From the NCBI RefSeq assembly GCF_002211365.1, contig NZ_LOKZ01000010.1, positions 1-64,000 of the forward strand: 64,000 bases of DNA. The letters are read 5' to 3'. The stretch's first letter is position 1, and the number at the start of each line of letters is the position of its first letter. This document shows, piece after piece, positions 29,278 to 38,982 of this stretch. Below the pieces are notes generated by a model. That model saw only the letters and a list, made by a program, of their open reading frames with translations. It was not told the DNA's origin and did no database searches. Source of the DNA: Rhizobium sp. R711 (lineage in GTDB: Bacteria; Pseudomonadota; Alphaproteobacteria; Rhizobiales; Rhizobiaceae). Both the position numbers and the translations under genes were made by a program.

Positions 29278-29982
29278 TTACATCTCGATGGGCGCCGGCA
29301 GCGGCTTGCGTGTCCGCTCCTGTTTTGTCATCCGCCCGGCAAGCTCTTCTGGCGTGACCAGGCCGCCGGAGATCAGGAGCTTTGCAGCGTCCTCCGGTGA
29401 CATATCGAGCGGAACGATCTTTTCGCGCGGCGTGAAGATCAAGAAACCTGCCGTCGGCACCGGTGTCGGCGGCAGGAATACGCAAACCATGTCCTCGCCC
29501 ATCGCCTTGAACTTCGTTGCAATCTCGCCTTTTGCATCCGTCGAGATGAAGACGAGCGCCCAGAGGCCGGGGCTGGGATATTCGATGAGGCCGACCTTCT
29601 TGAAGGAGTTTGTCTTGTCCTTCAGCACCGTCTCGAAAATCTGCTTCACGCTCTGATAGATGCTGCGCACCAGCGGCACGCGCCGCACCAGCGATTCGCT
29701 GAACTGCACGATACTCTGGCCGATGAGGTTCTTACCGAGGAAGCCGATAAGGGTGATCGCGACAAGCGCGATCAACAGGCCCGAGCCTGGCACTGCAAAA
29801 TTGAGGTAATTATCCGGGTCATAGCGAGCCGGGAGGTAGGGCTTGACCCAGCTATCCGCCCACCGCACGACCGACCATGTCAGCCACAGGGTAATAGCGA
29901 CCGGCGCACAAATAATCAGCCCCGCCAGAAAGTCGTTCCTGAGACGAGTGGCTATCGGCAGTCGGGGCAGTTTTTCCTTCAT
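29278..29982 (-). CDS. DUF502 family membrane protein
   Basis: This protein of 234 residues (from ATG 29982) or 252 (from ATG 30036, which has the better RBS AAGGAAAG) carries two membrane helices in its first half (about 17-40 and 68-90). Family hallmarks are LRNDFLAGLIICAPVAITLWLT (shown as its first part), RRVPLVRSIYQSVKQIFETV, FKKVGLIEYPSPGLWALVF and VFLPPTPVPTAGFLIF. DUF502 proteins are conserved in proteobacteria and plants (LIKE COV), and their molecular role is unproven. It lies 120 bases after glmS on the same strand. Confidence 0.88.
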   Translation of the reverse strand: MKEKLPRLPIATRLRNDFLAGLIICAPVAITLWLTWSVVRWADSWVKPYLPARYDPDNYLNFAVPGSGLLIALVAITLIGFLGKNLIGQSIVQFSESLVRRVPLVRSIYQSVKQIFETVLKDKTNSFKKVGLIEYPSPGLWALVFISTDAKGEIATKFKAMGEDMVCVFLPPTPVPTAGFLIFTPREKIVPLDMSPEDAAKLLISGGLVTPEELAGRMTKQERTRKPLPAPIEM

Positions 29983-30102
29983 CGCGTGCTGATAACTCCG
30001 TTGAGCAGGCCGGCTATCGGAAATCAGCTCCCCCATGCTTTCCTTGCTGAAAGCTGCCAGAAATTACCAAGGCGCACAAGTCTTCTGGGGGCGAACAAGC
30101 GG

Positions 30103-31929
30103 TCACTCCACCGTGACCGACTTGGCCAGATTGCGCGGCTGGTCGACGTCCGTGCCCATGAAAACGGCCGTGTGATAGGCTAGCAGTTGGATCGGCAGTG
30201 AGAAGACCATCGGCGCGATGATCTCGTTGACATCAGGCAGCACGATCGTCGCCATCGTCGGCAGCTTCGATGCAGCCGCACCCGCCTCGTCGGTAATGAA
30301 GATGATGCGCCCGCCACGCGCGGCAACTTCCTGCATGTTCGACACGGTCTTGTCGAAGAAGCGGTCAAACGGCGCGATCACGATAACAGGCATGTTTTCG
30401 TCGATGAGCGCAATCGGCCCATGCTTGAGTTCACCTGCGGCGTAACCCTCGGCATGGATATAGGAGATTTCCTTGAGCTTCAGCGCCCCTTCCATGGCAA
30501 GCGGGAAGCTCGTGCCACGGCCGAGATAGAGGACGTCGCGGCATTTCGAAAGCTCGCGCGACAAGCTCTCCATCTGCGGTTGGATGAGGTTCAGCACGCG
30601 GCTCATGATACGCGGCATTTCAGCGAGATGGCGGACCAGTTCCCTTTCTTGCTCCGCGCTGATGCTTCCCCTTGCCTTGCCGGCGCCGAGCGCCAGCGAT
30701 GCCAGGACGGCCAACTGGCAGGTGAAGGCCTTGGTGGAGGCAACGCCGATTTCCGGACCTGCCATGATCGGGAAAACGGCATCCGACTCGCGGGCGATGG
30801 TCGATTCCTTCACGTTGACCACCGCACCGATCTTCAGCCCGTTCTCCTTGCAGTAACGGAGCGATGCCAGCGTGTCGGCCGTCTCGCCTGACTGCGAGAT
30901 GAAGAGCGCGGCCTGCGAGGGCGACAGCGGCATCTCGCGATAACGAAATTCGGACGCGACGTCGATCTCGACCGGTAAACGCGCGTAGCGCTCGAACCAG
31001 TATTTGCCGACGAGACCTGCGAGATAGGCGGTTCCGCATGCCGAGATCGCCAGGCTGGTGGTGGCCTTGAAATCGATCGCCTTGATGCTGTCGCTTATCG
31101 TGTTGCTGGCGAAGTCGACGTACTGGCTGAGGGCATGCGAGATGACCTCAGGCTGCTCGTAGATTTCCTTCTCCATGAAGTGGCGGTGATTGCCCTTGTC
31201 GACCACATAGGCAGTCGTCTGTGATATCTGCCGCGGGCGCTTCACCTCGTTGCCGGAGAAGTCGAGGATTGTCGCGCCGTCTCGTGTAAGTACGGCCCAA
31301 TCGCCATCGACCAAGTAGGTGACCTCATTGGTGAAGGGCGAAAGCGCGATCGCATCCGAGCCGAGGAACATTTCGCCCGAGCCGTAGCCCACGGCAAGCG
31401 GCGGGCCGGATCGTGCAGCCATGATCGTGCCGGGGTCGTTCTGGAGCATGATCGCAAGCGCATAGGCGCCGGTTACCCGATTCAGCATCTTGAGCATCGC
31501 CGCGCGAGGCTCAAGGCCGTCACGGAGATACTTCGCCATGAGGTGGGCGACGACTTCGGTGTCTGTCTGAGTCTCAAAGACGGCACCTTCGGCGGTCAAC
31601 TCGTCACGCAACTCGGAGAAGTTCTCGATGATGCCGTTATGGACGACGGCCACGCCCTCGACGAAATGGGGGTGTGCGTTGATCTCGTTGGGAACGCCAT
31701 GCGTAGCCCAGCGGGTGTGTGCGATACCGATCGTTCCCGGCAGTGGGTCGCTATCGAGGCGCTTTTCGAGATTGAAGAGCTTCCCCTCGGCACGACGACG
31801 CGCCATCTCGCCGTTATGTATGGTGGCAACACCAGCTGAGTCGTAGCCGCGGTACTCGAGCCGCTTCAGCGCATCAACGAGACGTCCCGCAACCGGGCTG
31901 CTTCCAACGATTCCAACAATACCGCACAT
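30103..31929 (-). CDS. glmS: Glutamine-fructose-6-phosphate aminotransferase (isomerizing)
   Basis: GlmS makes glucosamine-6-phosphate, the first step of UDP-GlcNAc synthesis. The start at 31929 (MCGIVGIVGSSP, 608 residues) is forced because Cys2 must be the N-terminal nucleophile after Met removal. The ATG four codons upstream would block it. Glutaminase residues RWATHG and NGIIENF, and two SIS domains (SACGTAYLAG, SQSGETADTL, GRGTSFPLAMEGALKLKEIS, the terminal LAKSVTVE), are all intact. It follows glmU on the same strand by about 105 bases, giving a UDP-GlcNAc operon. No glmS ribozyme is present. Confidence 0.97.
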   Translation of the reverse strand: MCGIVGIVGSSPVAGRLVDALKRLEYRGYDSAGVATIHNGEMARRRAEGKLFNLEKRLDSDPLPGTIGIAHTRWATHGVPNEINAHPHFVEGVAVVHNGIIENFSELRDELTAEGAVFETQTDTEVVAHLMAKYLRDGLEPRAAMLKMLNRVTGAYALAIMLQNDPGTIMAARSGPPLAVGYGSGEMFLGSDAIALSPFTNEVTYLVDGDWAVLTRDGATILDFSGNEVKRPRQISQTTAYVVDKGNHRHFMEKEIYEQPEVISHALSQYVDFASNTISDSIKAIDFKATTSLAISACGTAYLAGLVGKYWFERYARLPVEIDVASEFRYREMPLSPSQAALFISQSGETADTLASLRYCKENGLKIGAVVNVKESTIARESDAVFPIMAGPEIGVASTKAFTCQLAVLASLALGAGKARGSISAEQERELVRHLAEMPRIMSRVLNLIQPQMESLSRELSKCRDVLYLGRGTSFPLAMEGALKLKEISYIHAEGYAAGELKHGPIALIDENMPVIVIAPFDRFFDKTVSNMQEVAARGGRIIFITDEAGAAASKLPTMATIVLPDVNEIIAPMVFSLPIQLLAYHTAVFMGTDVDQPRNLAKSVTVE

Positions 31930-32034
31930 AAAAGTCCCCAAAGCCTTCCATATTAGAGGCCACTCGTAACGATTCTGTCTGTTTTCTCAATGGCCTCGGC
32001 GGTCACTTTCGGTTTCCGCGCGTTACGCGGAAGC

Positions 32035-33396
32035 CTATGCATTGGCCTTCTTTGCAGCCTTGATCGCCAGCGCGCGCGCGCGAAGCACGGAGGCCCTACC
32101 CGGCTTCAGCTCTTGGCGCGCCCGGCCCAGGGCGAGCGCATCGGCGGGAACATCGGCGGTGATGACGCTACCGGCGGCCACGTAAGCGTTGTCGCCGATG
32201 CTGACCGGCGCCACGAGCGAGGAGCTTGATCCGATGAAGGTGTTCGCCCCAATCAGCGTTTCGTGCTTGTTGACGCCGTCGTAGTTGCAGGTGATCGTAC
32301 CGGCACCGATATTCGCCCCGGCTCCGACCTTGGCGTCGCCTATATAGGTGAGATGATTGACCTTGGCGCCCTCGCCGATCGTCCCGTTCTTGACTTCGCA
32401 GAAGTTGCCGACCTTCGAGCCCTTGGCAAGATCGGCTCCCGGACGCAAGCGGGCGAATGGGCCAACGATTGCGCCGGCGCTGACATGTGCGCCTTCAATA
32501 TGTGAGAAAGCATGAATAATCGCGCCGCTGTCGATCGTCGCACCCGGACCGAACACTACGTTCGGCTCGATCAGCGCGTCCTGCGCGATCGCAGTATCAT
32601 AGGAAAGGAACACGGTCTCCGGTGCAATCATCGTCACGCCTGAAATCATCATCTCGTCGCGTCGGCGCTCCTGCCAGAGCCGCTCGATCATGGCGAGCTC
32701 CGCGCGATTGTTGCAGCCGGTCATTTCGATTTCAGGTGCGTCGACAGCCGTGACGCGGCCGCCGACGGAACGGGCAATTTCCACGAGGTCAGTCAGGTAG
32801 TATTCACCTTTGGCATTGGCATTGCCGATGCGGGATAGGAGATCGAGCGCCTTGCGGCCGTTGATCGCCATCAGGCCGCTGTTGCACCAGTTCACCGCAC
32901 GCTCGGCATCCGTGGCCTCCCGTTCCTCGCGGATGGCGATTAGTTCGCCGTCCTTCACGAGCAAGCGGCCGTAACCCGTCGGCTTGTCGGTGTGGAAACC
33001 GATGACAACGACATCACTGCCGTCGGCAAGGCCCTGCCGTGCAGCCTTGAGTGGCCCTTCGGTCTGCAACGGAACATCGCCGTAGGTCACGATGATGTCG
33101 TCATATCCGCGGGCAATGGCGTCGCGTGCTGCCAGGACCGCGTGACCGGTGCCGAGTCGCTCCTTCTGCAGATAGGTTTCGATTTTGACGCTTCCGACTT
33201 GGGCGGCCTTCGCCACGTCGTCGGCATCGCGCCCAACGACGAGCGCTACAGATGAAGTATCGCTTTTTGCCACGGCATCCACGACATGAGCGATCATTGG
33301 GCGGTTCGCGACGGCGTGCAGCACTTTCGATTTCGACGACTTCATTCGCGTGCTGTCACCCGCAGCGAGAATGATAGCGAGACAAGTGCGTTCCAT
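32035..33396 (-). CDS. glmU: Bifunctional UDP-GlcNAc pyrophosphorylase / GlcN-1-P acetyltransferase
   Basis: GlmU acetylates glucosamine-1-phosphate and then forms UDP-GlcNAc. ATG 33396 ([20 protein letters not shown]) gives 453 residues. A frame extension to 33471 has no family similarity. The N-terminal uridylyltransferase shows [11 protein letters not shown] and YGDVPLQ. The C-terminal left-handed beta-helix has hexapeptide repeats and [20 protein letters not shown] and [17 protein letters not shown], where the acetyl-CoA site lies. Together with glmS it supplies peptidoglycan and lipid A precursors. Confidence 0.97.
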   Translation of the reverse strand: MERTCLAIILAAGDSTRMKSSKSKVLHAVANRPMIAHVVDAVAKSDTSSVALVVGRDADDVAKAAQVGSVKIETYLQKERLGTGHAVLAARDAIARGYDDIIVTYGDVPLQTEGPLKAARQGLADGSDVVVIGFHTDKPTGYGRLLVKDGELIAIREEREATDAERAVNWCNSGLMAINGRKALDLLSRIGNANAKGEYYLTDLVEIARSVGGRVTAVDAPEIEMTGCNNRAELAMIERLWQERRRDEMMISGVTMIAPETVFLSYDTAIAQDALIEPNVVFGPGATIDSGAIIHAFSHIEGAHVSAGAIVGPFARLRPGADLAKGSKVGNFCEVKNGTIGEGAKVNHLTYIGDAKVGAGANIGAGTITCNYDGVNKHETLIGANTFIGSSSSLVAPVSIGDNAYVAAGSVITADVPADALALGRARQELKPGRASVLRARALAIKAAKKANA

Positions 33397-33478
33397 AATG
33401 CGCTCCGAGAATCCATTGTATGCAGCTTTCGCTGCCTCATAGCAGCAAGACAAGTGCGGAACAAAGATCAAAAATGGA

Positions 33479-34231
33479 TCAGGCGGATGCCTTGGTCATC
33501 GCCGCATAGGCATCGCGGACGTGATCGCGGCCGTCGACGATCACGAGTTCCATGGCCTTACGGGCGCCATCGACATCGCCGGCGACGATCGCCTCGACAA
33601 TGCGCATGTGGGTGTCCGCGATGCCCGAGAAACCGTTCTGCGAGGGGGGGGTACTGATACGGAACATGCCGACCAGCGCGGCTTCTATCAGGCTTCCCAG
33701 CGTTCGCATGAACGGGTTGTGAGAGGCGTCGGCAACGGCGAGGTGGAAATGGAGGTCGGCGAGAGCTAGGCTGTCGCTGGTGTGCCCCGGCGCGGCCATC
33801 TCCGTTGCAAGTTCACGCAGATGTTCAATGTCTTCCTTGCTCGCCCGCTCTGCGACGAGGCCAGCAGCAAACGGCTCGAAAGCTAGCCGGATGTCGTAAA
33901 GTTGCAGCAGGAATTCTTCCGTCACGCCACTATCGAAATGCCAGGCTATAATCTCGCTATCGAACATGTTCCAGAGGTTTTTCTCTGTGACGCGCGTCCC
34001 GACACGGGCCTTGGCGACGATCATGCCTTTTGCAGCGAGCGTCTTCATCGTTTCCCGAAGGACGGTGCGTGAGACCTTGAAGCGCTGCGCAAGTTCGGCG
34101 TCTCCCGGCAGAATGCTTCCCACAGGATAGGTTCCGGCAACAATTGCCCTGCCGAGCTCATCCACGACCTGTGCGTGGCTCGTTCGCGATTTGCGCGCTG
34201 TCTTTCCGGTCTCAAGCAATCTGTTACGCAA
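33479..34231 (-). CDS. FadR-type GntR transcriptional regulator of the ytf operon
   Basis: This 250-residue protein has a winged HTH (about 20-85: [34 protein letters not shown]) and a C-terminal FCD ligand domain, with the metal-binding pattern D-x-x-F-H seen as [17 protein letters not shown] and a late H. It is the last gene of the ytfQ-ytfR-ytfT-yjfF transcript, 15 bases after yjfF. It probably regulates that operon in response to a sugar or sugar acid. A run of eight C/G at about 33643-33650 inside the gene is a slippage-prone tract. Confidence 0.9.
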   Translation of the reverse strand: MRNRLLETGKTARKSRTSHAQVVDELGRAIVAGTYPVGSILPGDAELAQRFKVSRTVLRETMKTLAAKGMIVAKARVGTRVTEKNLWNMFDSEIIAWHFDSGVTEEFLLQLYDIRLAFEPFAAGLVAERASKEDIEHLRELATEMAAPGHTSDSLALADLHFHLAVADASHNPFMRTLGSLIEAALVGMFRISTPPSQNGFSGIADTHMRIVEAIVAGDVDGARKAMELVIVDGRDHVRDAYAAMTKASA

Positions 34232-34246
34232 CGAATACCTCCCCGT

Positions 34247-35215
34247 TCAGGCATACCTCTTATTCATACTGGAAAGGAAGAGAATAACCTTCTGCATTAG
34301 AATGAATGCAAAAAGCAAAAGGCCAATCAAGATCTTCGTCCACCAGCTCGACAGCGTCCCGTCGAAGGTGATGTAGGTCTGAATGAGGCCCTGTATCAGG
34401 ATACCGATGAAGGTACCTGCCACGAATCCCGCCCCCCCGGTCAACAGCGTCCCCCCGATGACGACTGCCGCGATCGCATCCAGTTCGACGCCGACTGCTG
34501 CCAGAGAATAACCGGCCGACGTATAGAGCGAAAAAACGATTCCGGATAGGCCGGCGAGAAAGCCGGATAATGCATAGATCTGGATCGTGGTACGGCCCAC
34601 CGGAACGCCCATGAGTTGCGCCGTTTGCGACCCGCCGCCGAGCGCGTAGACATTCGTGCCGAAGCGCGTGCGATGCGCCAGGAATATCCCCACCGCAAAG
34701 ACGACAAGCATGATGCCGCCGATCAGCGTCAGCCGCCCGCCACCCGGCATCTTGTAATAGAGGCCTGTCAGCGTGGTGTAGTAGTCATGATTGATAGGGA
34801 TGCTGTCGATCGACAACACGAACGCCATACCGCGTGCCAGGAACATGCCCGCAAGCGTCACGATGAAAGCCGGCATTTCGAGATAGTGAATGATCGCGCC
34901 CATTGCTGCGCCGAAGGCGGTCGTGATGATCAGCACTAGCACAAACGCAACGAGCGGGTGGATTGTAGTGTTCTGCAGGATGACCGCGAGGAAGACGCCG
35001 GTGAACGCGATGATCGAGCCGATCGATAGATCAATCCCGCCCGAAATGATCACAAACGTCATGCCGACCGCGGCGATGCCGAGAAAGGCATTGTCGGTCA
35101 ATAGGTTGCCAATCACGCGGGTGGACAGGATGTTCGGATACTGCAGGGTGCAGATCGCGTAGGAGAGAACGAAGATGACGACCGTTGCCAGCAGCGGCAG
35201 ATATTTCGAGTTCAT
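34247..35215 (-). CDS. yjfF: Sugar ABC transporter permease (YjfF-like)
   Basis: This 322-residue permease of the ribose/galactofuranose type (BPD_transp_2) begins MNSKYLPLLATVVIFVLSYA. The family loop is FVIISGGIDLSIGSIIAFTG, with GMFLARGMAFVLS and GGTLLTGGAGFVAGTFIG later, and about 8-10 hydrophobic helices. Its start overlaps the ytfT stop by four bases (34247-35215 and 35212-36231), so the two permeases are coupled and probably form a heterodimer. A longer upstream frame reads through ytfT in another phase and is not real. Confidence 0.9.
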   Translation of the reverse strand: MNSKYLPLLATVVIFVLSYAICTLQYPNILSTRVIGNLLTDNAFLGIAAVGMTFVIISGGIDLSIGSIIAFTGVFLAVILQNTTIHPLVAFVLVLIITTAFGAAMGAIIHYLEMPAFIVTLAGMFLARGMAFVLSIDSIPINHDYYTTLTGLYYKMPGGGRLTLIGGIMLVVFAVGIFLAHRTRFGTNVYALGGGSQTAQLMGVPVGRTTIQIYALSGFLAGLSGIVFSLYTSAGYSLAAVGVELDAIAAVVIGGTLLTGGAGFVAGTFIGILIQGLIQTYITFDGTLSSWWTKILIGLLLFAFILMQKVILFLSSMNKRYA

Positions 35216-36231
35216 TGAATCTGCCCTTCCCTGACGCTGCTCGATCGCCGGCTGAGAATTACCGCCGCCGATTGAACCGCCGGCGACTGAATGACAAGGA
35301 TCACGATGACAATCACCGCCTTGATGATAAGGTTGAATTCCGGCGGAAATCCTGAGAGCAGAATGCCGGTGTTCACAGCCTGAATAATCATAGCTCCGAT
35401 CAACGATCCCAGGATGCTGAAGCGTCCGCCCAGCAGCGAGTTGCCACCGACGACGACCGCCAAGATCGCATCGAGCTCCAGCCAGAGACCGGCATTGTTC
35501 GCATCCGCGCCCTTGATATCGGCCGCGACGATGATCCCGGCAATGGAAGCGCAAAGGCTGCTCAACATATAAACGGCCATCAGCAGTACCGGCGTCCGTA
35601 CGCCAGAAAGCATGCTGGCACGTCGATTGATGCCGGTCGCTTCGATCAGCATGCCAAGCGCCGTGCGCCTCACAAGCAGGATCACCAGCGCGGCCATGAC
35701 CAGCCATATGATCACTGGCATGGGCAGGAATGCGAAGGAGCCGCTGCCGAGCGCGATCAACCCTTCATCATTGAACGTCATGATGACCCCCTCCGTGATG
35801 AGCTGCGCGATCCCGCGTCCGGCCACCATCAGCACGAGCGTCGCGATGATCGGCTGGATATTCAGCACGGCCACCAGCAGTCCGTTCCATACGCCGCAAA
35901 GGAGCCCGACCCCGACCGTTACCAACAGCGTCATCGCAAGCGAATGACCGGACACGATGGATGAGGCTGCAACCGCCCCGCAGATCGCGATCACAGCGCC
36001 GACCGACAGGTCGATCCCTTTGGTCGCAATTACCAGCGTCATGCCGATTGCCAGCAAGGCGACTGGCGCACCGCGGTTCAGCACATCTATCAGGCTGCCG
36101 TAAAACCGACCATTCTGAACAACAACATTAAAAAACTGCGGAAACATCATGAAATTCAATAGGAGAATGACTGCCAGAGCGATGAGTTGTGGCGCTAGGC
36201 GGATCAGCAGTGCATTGAGCGACGACTTCAT
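35212..36231 (-). CDS. ytfT: Sugar ABC transporter permease (YtfT-like)
   Basis: This 339-residue inner-membrane permease is a paralogue of the next gene. The signature is LVIATKGIDLSVGAVIAICG, followed by MVAGRGIAQLITEGVI and VVGGNSLLGGRFSILGSLIG. About ten membrane helices are visible. The start at 36231 overlaps the stop of the ATPase gene by four bases. With YjfF and YtfR it should form the translocation unit for a furanose-type sugar delivered by the YtfQ-like protein. Confidence 0.92.
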   Translation of the reverse strand: MKSSLNALLIRLAPQLIALAVILLLNFMMFPQFFNVVVQNGRFYGSLIDVLNRGAPVALLAIGMTLVIATKGIDLSVGAVIAICGAVAASSIVSGHSLAMTLLVTVGVGLLCGVWNGLLVAVLNIQPIIATLVLMVAGRGIAQLITEGVIMTFNDEGLIALGSGSFAFLPMPVIIWLVMAALVILLVRRTALGMLIEATGINRRASMLSGVRTPVLLMAVYMLSSLCASIAGIIVAADIKGADANNAGLWLELDAILAVVVGGNSLLGGRFSILGSLIGAMIIQAVNTGILLSGFPPEFNLIIKAVIVIVILVIQSPAVQSAAVILSRRSSSVREGQIQ

Positions 36232-37751
36232 GCGTCCTCCGTCTTCTTCTGGGCGGCGGCGATGGCATCGACGATGCTAGCGGTGCTGAGATTGTCACCC
36301 GTCAGTTCCGCGACGTGCTCGCGATCGCGAAGGACCAAAATACGTGAGCTATAGGCGATAAGCTCTTCTAATTCCGAAGAAATAACGATCAGCGACATAC
36401 CCTTCGCGCAGAGATCTTCGATCAGGCGAATGATCTCGGCATGGGCACCGACGTCGATGCCGCGGGTTGGCTCATCCAGGATCAGGAAGTCCGGATTCGT
36501 AGCAAGCCAGCGCGCCAGGATTGCTTTCTGCTGATTGCCGCCGGACAGCAGACGGATCGGCTTCTCCCTGTCCGTCGTGCGGATGTCGAGAGCACTGATG
36601 TAGCGGTCGGCCAGAGCGTTTTGATCGGCACGAGAGATCGGGCGGGCCCAGCCCCTGCGTGCCTGCAGCGCCAGCGCAATGTTCTCGCGAATCGAGAGGT
36701 CGCCGATAATCCCGTCAGTCTTGCGATCTTCCGGACAGAAGCCGAAGCCATTGCGGATCGCGGCGCGCGGGTTCGACAGCGTCACCTTCTTGTCATCGAC
36801 TTTTACCGTTCCGCTGTCAGCCTGCTCGATTCCAAAAAGCAACTCGGCAGTCTCCGTGCGGCCTGACCCGAGCAACCCCGCGACGCCCACCACTTCGCCG
36901 ACACGGACGTCGAGATCGAACGGCTTCACCTTGCCGCGCTTGCCGTAGCCTTCAAACCTGTATCTGACCGGGCCAGCGTTAACAGTGTGTGCCCGCGCCG
37001 TGGCCTCGGCATTCGCTAATTCGTGCCCGAGCATCATGGAGATGAGGTTCTGGCGAGACAGCTCCGACGTTTCGCGGGTGCCGACCAGCCTGCCATTTCG
37101 GAGCACCGTGATGCGATCACTGACTTCGTATACCTGTTCCAGAAAATGAGTAATAAAGACAATGCCAAGGCCGCGTTCTTTCAAGTTACGCATGATGCGA
37201 AAGAGCATCGCGACTTCCTGGGTATCAAGACTTGCAGTCGGCTCGTCGAGGATAAGAACTTTGCCGGACAAATCCACGGCTCGCGCGATTGCTACCACCT
37301 GCTGCACGGCGACCGAAAACCGATCGAGTTGCGCGGTGACGTCAACGTCTATGCCGTACTGATCGAGCAGTGCCCGCGCCTGCCGGTTCATCGCACGTAC
37401 ATCGATCATGCCGAGCCGTTTCGGCTGGCGACCGAGATATAGGTTTTCGGCGACGCTGAGATTGGGCAGGAGATTGACCTCCTGGTACACAGTGCCGATG
37501 CCGAGCTTCTGGGCAGCAAGTGTATCGGACGGATTGATCTCAGTGCCGTCAAGCGCGAGCCGACCCTGGTCGCGGTGATAGGCGCCCGTGATGCATTTGA
37601 TAAGCGTGGATTTTCCCGCGCCGTTTTCGCCCAGAAGCGCATGCACCTCGCCCTTGCGCAGCGCGAAATCGACCTTGTCGAGCGCAATGGCGCCCGGGAA
37701 GAATTTCGATATCCCGGAAGCGGTTAGAACAGTCTCGTAATCTTGAAACAT
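36228..37751 (-). CDS. ytfR: Sugar ABC transporter ATPase (YtfR-like)
   Basis: This 507-residue protein has two fused ABC domains, as in RbsA/AraG/YtfR. The first has Walker A GENGAGKSTLIK, signature LDRFSVAVQQVVAIARAVDL (degenerate, usual in this family) and LILDEPTASLD. The second has the typical altered Walker A GLLGSGRTETAELLFG and an intact LSGGNQQKAILARWLATNP plus LILDEPTRGIDVG. ATG 37751 is chosen because an extension to 37835 runs into the upstream hairpin. It follows ytfQ by about 120 bases with a strong hairpin between. Confidence 0.94.
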   Translation of the reverse strand: MFQDYETVLTASGISKFFPGAIALDKVDFALRKGEVHALLGENGAGKSTLIKCITGAYHRDQGRLALDGTEINPSDTLAAQKLGIGTVYQEVNLLPNLSVAENLYLGRQPKRLGMIDVRAMNRQARALLDQYGIDVDVTAQLDRFSVAVQQVVAIARAVDLSGKVLILDEPTASLDTQEVAMLFRIMRNLKERGLGIVFITHFLEQVYEVSDRITVLRNGRLVGTRETSELSRQNLISMMLGHELANAEATARAHTVNAGPVRYRFEGYGKRGKVKPFDLDVRVGEVVGVAGLLGSGRTETAELLFGIEQADSGTVKVDDKKVTLSNPRAAIRNGFGFCPEDRKTDGIIGDLSIRENIALALQARRGWARPISRADQNALADRYISALDIRTTDREKPIRLLSGGNQQKAILARWLATNPDFLILDEPTRGIDVGAHAEIIRLIEDLCAKGMSLIVISSELEELIAYSSRILVLRDREHVAELTGDNLSTASIVDAIAAAQKKTEDA

Positions 37752-37829
37752 GAAGGCGGCTTTTCCTGATATGAACCGACACTGCCGCGCTGTGGACGGA
37801 TATGAAGTCCCAACTGGCATTCGGTAGGT

Positions 37830-37858
37830 CCGCACCGGCCCAAGATGGGCCGGTGCGG
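37830..37858 (-). terminator. Intercistronic hairpin between ytfQ and ytfR
   Basis: CCGCACCGGCCC (37830-37841) pairs perfectly with GGGCCGGTGCGG (37847-37858) around a five-base loop, 15 bases after the ytfQ stop. No U-tract follows. Such hairpins after binding-protein genes commonly stabilise the upstream mRNA and lower expression of the ATPase and permeases. Confidence 0.75.
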
Positions 37859-37873
37859 TTCTAGCCTCAAAAA

Positions 37874-38836
37874 TCAGTAGCCGAGGTTCTTCTTCGACTC
37901 GTAGACCTTCATCGGATCGTCAGCGGGCGTGTAGAGCTTCGATTCCGTCTGGATCCACTTCGCCGGAGCCTTCTTGTCCTTCAGGTATGCGTCGAGCACG
38001 TCGAACGCGGGACCTGCCATGTTCGGCGTCAGTTCCACGGTCGCGTTCGCCTCGCCGGCGGCCATGGCCTTGAAGATATCGGGCACGGCATCGATCGAGA
38101 CAACCAGGATATCCTTGCCCGGCTTCAGACCGGCTTCCTTGATCGCCTGGATGCCGCCCACGGCCATGTCGTCGTTGTGAGCATAAAGCGCACAGATATC
38201 CTTGCCACCGTTTTCTGCCTTCAGGAAGCTTTCCATGACTTCCTTGCCCTTGGTGCGGGTGAAGTCACCGGTTTGGCTGCGAACGATCTTGAAGTTTGCC
38301 TTGCCTGCAATGGCTTCCTCGAAGCCCTTCTTGCGGGCGATAGCCGGCGAAGAACCGGTCGTACCCTGAAGCTCGACAATGTTGCAAGGCTTGTCGCCGA
38401 CAGTCTTTACCAGCCAGTCGCCAGCAACCTTGCCTTCGTGAACCTGATCCGAGGTAACGGCGGTCAGGTAGAGGTCTTCAGGCGCCTTGATCGTCCGGTC
38501 AAGCAGGATAACCGGGATCTCGGCTTCCTTCGCTTCCTTCAGAACCGCGTCCCAGCCGGTCTCCACGACCGGAGCCAGGAAGATGGCGTTGACGCCCTGG
38601 GCGATGAAGGAGCGGATCGCCTTGATCTGGTTTTCCTGCTTCTGCTGCGCGTCAGCAAACTTCAGGTCCACACCCCGCTTCTTGGCCTGTTCCTTCGTGA
38701 CGGTGGTTTCGGCAGCACGCCAGCCGGATTCCGAGCCGATTTGCGAAAAGCCGACAACAAGTTCAGCAGCCGATGCAGAGCCGAACATGCAGGCAGCCAA
38801 GATCGTGGCACCCAAGAGTGCAGTCTTCAATTTCAT
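37874..38836 (-). CDS. ytfQ: Galactofuranose-type sugar-binding protein
   Basis: This 320-residue periplasmic binding protein has a signal peptide (about 1-23, cleavage after SASA-AE). It is strikingly close to E. coli YtfQ throughout: VGFSQIGSESGWRAAETTV, QQKQENQIKAIRSFIAQGV, CNIVELQGTTGSSPAI, SQTGDFTRTKGKEVMESF, YAHNDDMAVGGIQAIKEAGL and ELTPNMAGPAFDVL. E. coli YtfQ binds galactofuranose, so a furanose sugar is the likely ligand. It is the first gene of the operon, with RBS GGGAGGAAAT. Confidence 0.95.
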   Translation of the reverse strand: MKLKTALLGATILAACMFGSASAAELVVGFSQIGSESGWRAAETTVTKEQAKKRGVDLKFADAQQKQENQIKAIRSFIAQGVNAIFLAPVVETGWDAVLKEAKEAEIPVILLDRTIKAPEDLYLTAVTSDQVHEGKVAGDWLVKTVGDKPCNIVELQGTTGSSPAIARKKGFEEAIAGKANFKIVRSQTGDFTRTKGKEVMESFLKAENGGKDICALYAHNDDMAVGGIQAIKEAGLKPGKDILVVSIDAVPDIFKAMAAGEANATVELTPNMAGPAFDVLDAYLKDKKAPAKWIQTESKLYTPADDPMKVYESKKNLGY

Positions 38837-38888
38837 AATTTCCTCCCAAAGCCGCCTCCACGCGGCACAGGAGGAAAAAATCATATAG

Positions 38889-38904
38889 TATTACTTTTGT
38901 AAAT
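38889..38904. promoter_or_regulatory. Possible operator upstream of ytfQ
   Basis: TATTACTTTTGTAAAT contains the inverted repeat TTAC-TTTT-GTAA (38891-38902), about 55 bases upstream of the ytfQ ATG. FCD-type GntR proteins bind short AT-rich dyads, so this is a candidate site for the regulator encoded at the end of the operon. The assignment rests only on position and symmetry. Confidence 0.3.
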
Positions 38905-38928
38905 GCACTTTCTGGTATGCAGCGCAAC

Positions 38929-38957
38929 AAAAAAGGCGCTCGAAACGAGCGCCTTTT
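38929..38957 (-). terminator. Intrinsic terminator of the BMP transporter operon
   Basis: GGCGCTCG (38935-38942), loop AAA, CGAGCGCC (38946-38953). On the minus strand the stem is followed by TTTTTT. It lies 30 bases after the stop of the BMP-family binding protein, the last gene of that operon. Confidence 0.88.
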
Positions 38958-38982
38958 CGCATGTGCTAACAATTTGCCGAAA

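Noticed and set aside
29207..29485. 92-residue minus-strand frame between the GNAT and DUF502 genes
   Set aside because: It overlaps the end of the DUF502 gene in another phase and has no supporting signal.
31930..32034. Possible glmS ribozyme or riboswitch upstream of glmS
   Set aside because: The 105-base gap is too short and no conserved ribozyme core is visible; glmS ribozymes are typical of Firmicutes.
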